NCBI RefSeq assembly: GCF_018143015.1
Contig: NC_054740.1
Location: 15,082,797 to 15,146,796, forward strand
Direction: 5' to 3'
Source of the DNA: Lytechinus variegatus
Lineage: Eukaryota; Echinodermata; Echinoidea; Temnopleuroida; Toxopneustidae
Length of the DNA stretch: 64,000 nucleotides
Below, one piece after another: positions 22,152-34,100 of the stretch. The position numbers were made by a program, and so were the translations under genes. Each line of letters opens with the position of its first letter. Positions within the stretch are counted from its first letter, which is position 1. The notes under the pieces were generated by a model that was not told the DNA's origin, made no database searches, and saw only the letters and a program-made list of their open reading frames with translations.

Positions 22152-25100
22152 ATGGCGTTGAACAAGCAAGTTCTGCTAAAGAATACTAGTAGATTACCAC
22201 CAATGCCTCCGAGAGGTGTGCCAGGAGGAAGGTACGTGATATGAGGCTCATTTGAAGTGGATAAATGTCAGGAATCAAGATCTTTGTATTTTTGGTTATT
22301 TTTTGTGGGGTGACCCATATATTCAAATCAGTGTTAGTACGGTACTATACCGTATTCGGTACCCAGTTGTTGTGTGTCCGGACAGGTCGTGTGTCCGGAC
22401 GATCAATTTTAGAAAGTCATTTGGAAAAATTCACAAGTGAAGTTTCACCAATTTTTAGTACAAAATGTTAGGAAATATTATAAAGAACAAAACAAAAGAT
22501 GATTACAACTATTGAATTTATTTTTTTGTGTAATCCAAAGACAAAAAAGAAGGTTTCAAAAATATAAAGTGTCCGGACACCCGACCCCCCATCCTACTTT
22601 AATTTGCTCACTGCCAGAGTCAAGGGTTCATTTTCATGCTGCCGTGCACGGAAAATCGAGGCACGATGCATGATGCATGCAACTCTCTTTATGAGCTAAT
22701 TCTTCTACTTTGGAGATTCCTGGAGTCCAGATAAATTCCATGCGATTGCACGGAATAAATAATTTCTACGAAATCTAAAATCTAATCAATTTGTTCCATT
22801 TGACTTACCGATGGACAAGATTAAAAAAGTCCATTTGTTATTTTAGCTCTCTGTCATGTCTGTTCCTCATCTTTTTTTGCTCTTGACGTCGCTGCCTGTT
22901 GATGCTGCAACAACATCAATTTTTGGCCTAAAGAGGGTGCGCAATTTATCATTCAAAGACATGACAAGGGAAAGACTAGGCACCTTGACTATTTTACATG
23001 CCAATCGGCACAAAGCACTACACAAAGTCCATGAAGTGTCCAATCTTTTCATTGTATAGACTTTGGTAGATACCAAGGGATACCTAGGGAAGTTTCTGAA
23101 TGTAGGCATGTTATGCCTCTGCATTCATTTCTAACGTTAGGTTTTTCCTCCTCAAGATGGCTGGCTCACTTCCAGGAACAGGGCTTTCGTAGTCATATTT
23201 TATTGGCTCATTGTTTCAGCCTCTATCCAGGGCAGCTTCAAAACTGTGCACACTTGGGGGCAGTGACAACATCATTATTTAGGCTATTCCATGTCTTACG
23301 TATTCTAACATAAAAAGAATTCCTATATTTCTGGGTCTTTGTCCTTGGTCTGAACAATTTTTTACTGTGACCTCTGGTATGTTCACTATATTTTTCTTCA
23401 AGACTAAGTGTTGTACATTGATCATAAGTATTAAAGTGTTTATATGTTTCAATTATATTACCCCTAACTCTTCGATATGCCAGAGTTGGGATCTTTAACT
23501 ATTTAAGTCGTTGTGGATAGGAAAGCTTCCTTAATAACCAAGGTTAAAAGTCATTTAGGGTCAATGAATTGTGGCCATGTTGGGGGTATATTTTTGATTT
23601 CCATCATAACTTTGAAAGTTTATGGATCTCGTTCATGAAACTTGGACATAATTAAGAATAATCAAGTATCACTGAACGTCCTTTGTGAGTTTCAGGTCAC
23701 ATGACCAAGGTCAAAGGTCATTAGGGTCAATGAACTAAGATTGTGGTGGGGAATCAGTTAATTGCCATCATCACTGTGAGAGTTTATAGATCTAGTGAAT
23801 GAAACTTGAATATAAGAGCAATCAAGCATCAGCAAATATCCTGTGTAAGTTTCAGGCCACATGACTAAGGTCAGAGGTCATTTATGGTCAACAAACTTTG
23901 GCCATTTTGGAGGTATTTGCTGTATTGCCATCATAACTTTAAAAGTTGAAGATCTATAAACAATAAAAAAAGTAAGTCCCCCCTAAATCAAATTGCTGTA
24001 ACTTTTGAACGGAATTATTTTGAGATATGATATTTCATAGGTATTTTTCTTCACATTAAGCAACTCCTGGTGAAAAATGAGATTGATCGGTTGAGTCACG
24101 CATGAGTAATTAAAGATTGAATTAAAAGTGACAATTTTTTTTAAAGTCACAAAAAATTGAGTCATTCTTCAGATTGTGCAAATTATACAATGTTGGGCAA
24201 AAGTTGATTTTAGGTGAATTTTATGGTGGTATGCTGTTTTACTATCCATCATTTAGCCACTCCACATACAATTTTCATGGTTGAGTGAGTACAATGTATT
24301 GCAGGGGGCCGGGGGGGGGGGGGGGGGGGGGGGGGGCTTCACCCCACCTTTTTTCCAAAAGCATGTGTAAAAATGACCATACGATTGTGATTTTTTGCAT
24401 GGTCAGCTGACCCCCCCCCCCACTTTGAAAACTGTTCTGCGGCCCCTGTATTGTAACGTATCATCATAGGGGGTTTATGGTAGTATCCTCTACAACTTGT
24501 TAGATTATGTTAAAATTTGAAGATGTTGGTTATACATGTATGCCCATCCCCCATTTTAAAATTCTGGATTCACCACTGATTTGTCCATAAATTTAACCGA
24601 TCATGAGAAATTGTTAGGAAAATAATGTATTTATACAGTTTAAAGAGTATTCATTCCTAAGTTTTTGAATGTGCTTGGTCAACCATGAAAATGTTTAAAG
24701 TTAGGAAAGTGTGTGGTGATAGAAATGATGTATAATAAAAACAGCAGCAATTAAAGTCACATTTGAAACCGAATTTGCCCCCAATATTCACTTTATAACC
24801 CTTTAAAATAAGTCTGTGACATTGAAAATACCAATTTTTTCTCTTTGATGCATGCTCACTCATCCATAGATAAACAAATCAATTTCATTTTTGCACAGTA
24901 TTCTGACCATAGGTGGATAAACATTACTGCCAAATGGCATTGCTAAAGACAGCCTTGAAAAAAAGTTCCACCATATTGTATAAGGGGTTACTTATTCTTA
25001 AACATATAATATGTCCATTTTATATAGCGCAGTTACTATGTGCATATACTCAACTGCGCTTTGATACCTGGTATCATATTATTACCCCGGCTGTAGCTGA

Positions 25101-28100
25101 GCCGCCATATTAATAGGCACAAGTCTATGAGAGAGGAAGTCAAAATTTTAACAAATGTGAAATGAGGGTTTGTTTCATGGATGTTTTTTTTTACTTTTGC
25201 CAACAGTTATTTCAAGAAACTTCGAACATGGCTTCAGAGTAACACTATCCAAAAGGCGCGCACACCAAAATAACCATTCGATACAGCACAGAGTGGGGCC
25301 AAGGCCTTGAACTTTCTTCTTATTTGCATAATTTTCTAATATTGTGTGCTCACCGATGCATTAAACATCAGGATTTTCATAAAAATCAAATCAAATGAAC
25401 TACATGCAAGGAGGTTTGTGACAGATATCCACAGTTATAAATTGCATTTTTTCCAATAAAGTAAAAAAGAGCTAATCTTATTCCACATGTTCATTCAAGC
25501 GTGAATGTTTGATTAAACGCCTTTGAATCATTGAAGCATGTTAATTGGTCATGAACATAAGTTAAGAAAAGATCATTTTTAGTTACCAAAATGAAACGAT
25601 ACATGCCAATGATATTTGAAAATCTTATTTTTTTGTTTTCAATAAATCATCATTTTCTATCATTTTTATTGATAGAAATGTGTAAAAAATCCAATTATAG
25701 TAAATTTGGCCTTGTGTTTATTCAACCGTGAAATTTAGTCAAAAGAGTTGTATCGTCTTTTAGAAAGTACTGTACCTTTTACAAGCCTTCTGACTATTTT
25801 TCATGATGAGAATGTGTAATTAGTTCCAATAAAATGGAATCAAGGTAATGATATTTGGCTTGTGACTTGAAAAGTGACATTTTTGCCTTCTGACGGTGCT
25901 CACTGAAGCATGACGTAAAATATGTTTACTTAGAGGATACTTAGAGGATAGCTTATAAAATTACCTACATGCTCATGTAAAAATATATACTCGCATTGGT
26001 TCGGAAATTATTGATGTTTGTTCAAGGGGGGTGGGGGACTTACTTTTTTTGTTGTTGTGTATAGTTCATGAAACTAAGAGATTAGAGTAATAAAGTGTCA
26101 TTGAACATCCTGCTTGAGATTTAGGTCACACAACCAAGGTCAAAGGTCATTTAGGGTCATGAACATGAATTGTGTTTTCTTTTGTAAATAACTATTCAAT
26201 AGTTGTTTTTTTACAGTCAGCACTACTTCCACAGTATATGTATATTGAATGGCGTAATGCTGACGAGGCTGCAAGAGGCATTCCACTTGTTTGTTATGAC
26301 CTCTGGTAGGCCCATGCACCTGACCCAAATACCTCTTGGGCCCCGTCTTACAAAGAGTTACGACTTATCCAATCAACCTAACTTTTGAAAGCCAGCAACG
26401 TCATCATTCAAAATACATGTTTGTTTAAAATATTTTCTAGATATGATGTATATTCATACTTTCATTGTTTTATTGACAATTCAGATGCTTCTTTTTGTTT
26501 TCAAAGGACATTTTGCAAATTTCCTAAAGAAAAAATTATGTCATTGATGGATTTCCATAAGACGGGCCCTAGTCATACCTCTAAAATAACTTGTATGTTT
26601 CAATTATATCTCCTCGCGCACGGCGATATGCTAATGTGGGAAGTTTAAGCTGAATTAATCTTTGTTCATATGGAAGGTTCTTCTATGATTTCTCATGGGC
26701 AGGGTGGTTGCAGTGAACAAGTGTTATAGACCCATGTTGTTTAAGTGCCATGGGTGCTAATATTTATACTTGACTTTAAGAGGCAACCCAGATACCAGTT
26801 CTTGCCCATTTAGTGACCCGTTATTTGCTCAGTTTCAACTATATTTAAATAATGTAACAATATCTAATTAATTAGTCACCTGCTGCATAAATAACTGTTC
26901 AAAGCCTTTTCATCTTGACCAATACTTGATACACATCAATCTCTTCTCATTGTGATTTATTTAGGCCCTCGGGTGGTAAGCCTCATGGAATTGGAAGGAA
27001 ACGAGACTTCACTCCCTTGCCATGGAGCAATTACTTTGACAGCTGTGAAGATGTTGTACTCAATGACAATGATATATCCTTGACAAAAATAATTATCTGT
27101 CACAAAACCAGTTGGAAGAAGTTGTTCATGTTTTGTTATGGGGTCTGTTGGTGGAGTGAGTGGGGATATACAATACAGTTTAGAGAAATACAGTAGCGAG
27201 CCAAACCCACTTTACAAATGAAAGAGGCAATTGATGGTTTAATTTGCAGATAGTTTTGTCAAATATACAGACACATTTTACTAATGAATCTGCTTAAAAT
27301 GAGAGTTTTAAAATTTTATTTAGCAGACTATATTTTCTCCCTCAGTTCTACACTTTGTTTAAGGTAAAAAAAAAAGAAAGAAGAGAAATTGCCTCCTTGA
27401 ATAATTTCATTTCACACCAGCCTTATGCCTATGGATAAAAAATACATTTTTTTTATTTATTATTTTTTCACAGTTCCTCACCACTTGCACCTATGTTTCT
27501 TCCTTTAAAGGATTGACAGGTGTGTAGGTTAGATATTTAATTGTACTGTTTAATTTGCTCAGGGAATCTGGAATAGTTACCTCAGTCAGATCATAGAGTC
27601 AGTATCCAAACCTCTATTCTAGTTGATATGAAAATGTTATTCAAAGTAAGTAAAATGATAGTAATGAAATGAGAGTATGATCCTTGACTATCTTCTGCAC
27701 AGTTTTAGAGTTTACAAGAAAGGTAATGAAGGTCCAGTGGTGTTCTTTCTCCATGGTGGAGGACATTCAGCTCTTTCATGGGCTTTGCTTGCAGTAAGTT
27801 GGCAACTTCGCATAACATAAATCAATAGGAATAGTTACATGTACCTGGAAACTGTATCAAAGGCTGGAGGATAGGAGTTGGTGGGAGACCCACTTTACTT
27901 GTCTTCTCTCAATCTCTTTTTACCTTTTTGTTGATTTAAAACTTCTGTCCTCCAAGGTATATTAAAAAAGAAAGATTTAAAATTACATTGTGTTGTATTC
28001 TCTGAAAAATATAAACTAGTTGTGCACAATGCATAAAAAGATAATTTGTAGAGTACCAAAGCAATGATGTCAGTTGCCATGGTGTCATAGTGGCCTGGTT

Positions 28101-31100
28101 ATAAACAAAGGAACCCGCCGAATGAAAGCATGTGTTTCTCATAGGAGAAAATGGCTGCTATCCGAATTTGATCACTTGCAACCTATTTTTCAGACGAGTC
28201 AAAGTGTACAGACGATCGTCAGCTGCGACTCTGTTTAGAACCAGCCCGCCATGACACCATGGCTACTGACGTCACACTTCGGTACTCTATTGGACAATGT
28301 TGCATTTTGTTTTCCTACAATAATGTGATATGATGCAAAATAAACATTGATTCATTGTAAATCCAATTTGAGTTTTAATGCTTAATAATTTTCAAAATTT
28401 TATATAGTCTAGTACTTACTAAGTAGTATGTAAAATTATTCCATGTAAATTCAATTATGATTTATTTTTCCCCCAACTGTTTTGACAAAAATTCTACTCA
28501 GTTATTTTCCATTGTTGATTAATTGTAACCATAGCAACAGTTGACTGGTATGGTGAATTGTAGAGTAGTTGCTATGGATATGAGAGGGCATGGAGATACC
28601 CATACATCCCATTGTGAGGACCTTTCTGCCGATACTCTGGCCAGGTGAGCTATCATTTAACTAGGTATTGAGGGGGCGGTGGCTAATTGAATATTCTAGT
28701 CTTATTGACATTTTACATTTGAAAAAAAAACAACTTTGCTACACTATTTGTCTTATTCCTTCTGCATTTTTCTCCTGGATACAACAGTGTATACATGTAC
28801 ATGTATTTTTTTTTTGGGGGGGGGGCCGGGGGGTATTGGAAAAGGACTGCATGTAGCTTCAGACATTGATATATAATAAAACCCTAAAAAGTGGATGTTT
28901 ATTTCAGGAATGACATTGTAAATTTGGGGCTATGTTTACTCCATATATATAAAAAAGAAGAAATTATTAACCACAAAGCAAAAGAATAGGACATAGTCAA
29001 TTGATAGACAAGTGTGAAAGAAAACATTAGATATACCCATAATATACATTTCACATTTTAGAAGGTGAATGAGATGCATGTAGATATCCCTATTCAGATT
29101 TAAACAGTTTGATCGTGATTTGCTTTAATAAGTATCAATATAATACACCTTTCCCAATGGACTTGGCCCACATAGGGATCAATGGGATATGTATTTTCTT
29201 ATAACTTTATTGTAAATTTGGTTTGATTCTCAGTGATATTGGTGCTGTAATAGGTAAGATGTATCCAAACAATGACTGCCCTCCAATCATCTTAGTAGGG
29301 CATAGTATGGGCGGAGCCATCGCTATTCATACAGCTGTCAAGTTTCTTGTTCCATCTCTACTTGGCCTTGTGGTCATTGATGTTGTAGAAGGTAAATATT
29401 CATTGAAGATTTGATCACTGCAAAACCATTGTTTCAAAATACTGTTAAAGAGAAATGCCAGTAGTTGCAGTAATCACCGATTTCATGAGAAAGTATGTAA
29501 AACCAGGCTTGTCAGAATATCATCGAGGATCTAGATCTGGTACAGTTACATAAACTGAATTTTGTGAAATCTTGAAATCTACGCTGAAAAATGTTCAAAC
29601 TGAAGATCACCAACACAGATAGGCACATGTGGGACAGTGTATTATTGCTGGAATAAAGACCCGATGGAAGTGACCGAATCCTTGCTTATTTTTCTTATTT
29701 CTTAGCAAATACACAATTTCTCCCAGAATCCTTTGGCACATATTTTTTATTCATACAAACAGACACTTGGGTGGTCATTATATTAGATTCTGTAAAAAGT
29801 CATTTTGAGATCGTTTCCAAAACTGGAATTTATCTTTAAACTTGCCTAAATTGACCTTCTATATTATATCTATAATTAAATGAGTTAAAGCAATTTTCAG
29901 ATCATGTTCCTGTGATATCACATTATGTGTATCTCAAAGAGATTTATGTGGCCCAAAGAGAATTTATTTTTGCAAATAAACTTGTAAAATTATGTTTTTT
30001 TTTTTTTTTTTATTATCATCAAACAATGTTCTTATTGGTATAACTTCTATGGGAGACATCCCACAATCAACTTAAATGCATGGAGAATTAAAAAAAGTGA
30101 TTAGCCTATCATTGCACCCACAAATTACCTTGTGAATACATTTCTAAAGAGCGAAAAATAATTCTCAAATCCCTCATCTGTTAACAAAACTGCCTTTGAA
30201 AAAGAATGAATAGCTTGTTCAGGAATATCTCTGATTTTCAGTTTCTGAAAGTTACTCATTCTCTTTGTCTAGCTTCCAACGTTGACATGTATTGATATTA
30301 CATCAAAACCATGAATATTCACTTTTCCTTTTAATGATATTTTGATATCTGATTATATTATAGGTACAGCAATGGATGCACTTCAGTCTATGCAAAGCTT
30401 CTTAAGAGGTAGACCAAAACAGTTCAAATCCCTGGAATATGCAATAGAATGGGCGTATGTACCTTATTTATTCCTATATTGATCTATTTATGTATTTATT
30501 GAGTGTAAAATAAAACACTCTTTATGTTGATATGGTACTTAGTATCAATTTTGCGTACAATATTTGTGGGTGAACATAAGCAGAAACTTAAGAATTGGAG
30601 ATAGGCCTTGTAAGGCACTCATTATTCTTGATTTGCTACTTCCTACCCAGGAGAGTAATAGGAGGTGGCACAGTGATAAATACTTAGTGTTAGTTATTCA
30701 TTCTTGTGATAATCATAGTCTGTATTAATTATCTTCTTGAATGAATGTATGGCATATGGTCAATGAATGAATTGTTATTGGGATCATATTTGTGTAATAG
30801 TGTTTTATATTACATACTTCTTCCATCGTGATTGTTATATTTATTTCCCCATTTTTCATGACAGAGTTAAAACTGGTCAAATCAGAAATGTAGAATCAGC
30901 AAGAGTTTCTATGCTTGGGCAAGTTAAACCGTAAGTTCAGTTCAATCCCACATCTATAAGAATGAAAGATATAGAATAGCTTTGGAGACATATACCCGAA
31001 GTAATGATTCTAGTGTTCATTGTACACTGTCTACCATTATTACAGGTCAGAAATGCATATATGTCGCAGCAATCAATAAATAATTTCAATTCAGTTAATC

Positions 31101-34100
31101 TGTACAAATGTGTCTAGGTATTGTATTATGCGAAGTGGATGTTACTAGAACACAAATTGTAAAAATTGATTGGGTATCATTGAAAATGAATTAAAATAAT
31201 GGAATTTTAAAGGCTTGCTGAGGAAGTTTTGTTATATTGTTAATACTTATGGTAAATGCTTATATATCGTATTCACTGAGTGACAACCATTAGTTATTAC
31301 AATAAAAAGAAAATAACTATTTATTTCATAGCAATATCAAGTAGTAATCTCCAAAATTGTCTTTGAAATAATTTCTTTACAATTTTTATTACTCTTTACT
31401 TCTATCATTCAAACATCAAGGATTTTTTTTTCACATCCTTGTTGCAGTGATGTTTCATTAAATTGATTTCAATTTCAAGTTACAGTCTTCTGTAATAAGC
31501 TACTGGAATTCTGTCAGTTGATTGGGCGAGAAAAACAGGAATTATTTTTTATTTGCAATTACAGTCAAGAATTGAAAGAAATGATCAGATCACAATAATT
31601 ACATTTACTAGTAAACATGAAATAGAATTGAGTCGTCAATTTTTTTTTCTGATTCTCTATTATCTTCAATAGGTGTGTACAGTCACAAAACCCCACAGAA
31701 GTCAATACACCAGTGCCTAGCATGTCTATGGATGGTGTTATTACAGAAGAAGGAGAATCACATGAGACGTTGCCTCAGAGTTCAACACAAGCAGCTGCAT
31801 CTTCATCAAGCCAGGTACAGGACACCATTAATTTCAATCCAGCAAAGACTTCATCCTTTGATAAACTGTCCATACAAGTTTTTTTTTTAATGGAAGGTGT
31901 GGTATTCATTTTTTTTTCAAGATCTTTTAGGGCCATTTTTTTATTTTAGTCTTTTTTCTCTTTTTCTAAATGTATACCGGTAATCATTATTAAATGGCCA
32001 GAGAAGGTGAAGATTGACATATATAGGTAGATTTGTTTGTTTGTTTTAAACTTATTAATTCTGTTTGTTGTTTTTAGGAAAGCCATACTCCATACACATG
32101 GAGGATAGACCTTGGTAAAACAGAACAGTATTGGGCAGGTTAGTATATGATTAACTTGAAGCATGAAAGAAATGTGTTAGCTTGAATTATAATCATAAGC
32201 AGAATATCTACATGTTAATTATAGCAGACTTGTAAACAAACAACCCTTCAATGATACCCCTCCCAAAAATGGCAAGAAAATCACAGAGCATTTGATATTT
32301 TGCACAATAGTGTTTACTTACACCTAAAAAAAGGCAATAATGAGAGCCATCTCTGTGACTGTGATTGCTTTCAGCCTATGCTTCAGTGTGACACAGACAG
32401 GCAAATTCAATATATGCAAGCTGAACTAATGTATAATATATAACTAATGTATATATGGAAAATCTGCATCTTATGCCAAACATAAACTCTAACCTCCAAA
32501 ATTAAATAAACCCTGATCCTTATCTTTACATTATTCTGAACAAAAAAATCTCGTTCAATCCTAACTCTATTGCCCTCGGAGATAATAAGAGTGGAGCAAG
32601 TAGTGTTTCATTATACAATAACAAACAAAACACTGAAAATTCTATCCAAATCCGACAAGGAATAACAAAGTTATGGCATTTTAAAGATATGCATTATTCC
32701 AGTGAAATAGTTCTAGCCATGTGTTCATGAATATTCATTGAGCAAACTGATGTCATATCTCCACTTGTTCTATTTTATTTTATTAAGTGATATTAGGTTA
32801 TATTCGATTGCTTTTCCTTCAAGAACCAAAAATATTGGAATTACAACTGATTAAGTGCATTAGATATTCATTGATGCAACTTATTTCTTTATAAGGGAGA
32901 CGTGTCATTCACACATGTATGAAAAGATTATGATTCCATGTAATAACTCGAATTTTGCCTCCGAAGAAGATTCTGCTAGGATCGAAAGCTTAGGCCCCTT
33001 TTGACTCTTAATAACTTAAAAAAGAAGAAAGTAGGGATGGGACATCATGAGCCCATCTAATGAATATTCATGACGATGTGCATATAACTGTTTTCACAAT
33101 ATATTGCTAAAATTCAAAATTCAATAACTTTGTTGTTTTAGCTATTTGTTTATCAGACTTTGATAAACAAAAAGCTATTTGTTTATCAGAAGATTTTGAT
33201 GAAACTTTCAGAGCATTCCCATAAGGCTGTCTTTGATCATGTGATACAGTTTATTTTATAATAATGTACATGCACTCCTGTCTTTATTTATTTCTCATAT
33301 CTTGTAAGAATAAGACATTTTGAATTAATTGCTACCAAACATCAATGTATATTTACACCAGGGTCTTGTAACATATCATTTAGCGACCAATTGTACAGTT
33401 GATTTGTCTGCTTGTGCTTAATTTGCACATAATGACAAGTGTAGTCAATAATAAGAATCAATCCTAAGATCAAGCACTGAGCTCTGTGATACAGGGCTCA
33501 CATCATTTGTGGAGTGTCGTGGCCCAGTGGATTTGTCTCTGGACTTTGAAGCAGAGGGTTGTGGGTTTGAATCCAAGTCATGGCTTATGTTCCTGATCCA
33601 CATTGACCTTGCACTCAATCCAGTTACGGTGAATAGGTACCTGGTAGGATTTATTCCTTAAATGCTTTGGCGTCTGTAAGGCAGCTTTGCTACAGCATGG
33701 GTAATTATATGATCAAGCGCAGTTGAGTATATGTGCTATAAAAATGGACATATTATTATTATTATTATTGTCATGTGAATACTGATAATGATCCTCTTTA
33801 TCTTCCCTGTTGTTTGATTGTTTTATAGGTTGGTTCAGAGGAATGTCAAATCTCTTTCTTTCTTGTAATGTTCCAAAGATGCTCATATTAGCTGGTGAGT
33901 CACATATGGTTGTAGTTTTCCTCTAGCAGTTTTAAATTATGATAGCCAATACTTAGCAAAGTTTAATTTCTTGACTATTCTAATGCAGAAATTTCTTGAC
34001 CATTCTATTGCAGAAAAGTTATCACTAAGTTGTTTTGTTTTTGTAGAGTTAGATTGTTATGATATATTTTATTTTGCATTTTTGTGTATATGGTATGTGT

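Noticed and set aside
22252-22471. Plus-strand frames just after PPME1 exon 1
   Set aside because: They lie in intron 1 after a strong donor (GTACGTG), with no similarity to the family.
27061-27130. Reading PPME1 exon 2 on past 27073 (NDNDISLTKIIICHK)
   Set aside because: Similarity to PPME1 ends at 27073, and the AT-AC junction there restores the conserved FRVYK segment.
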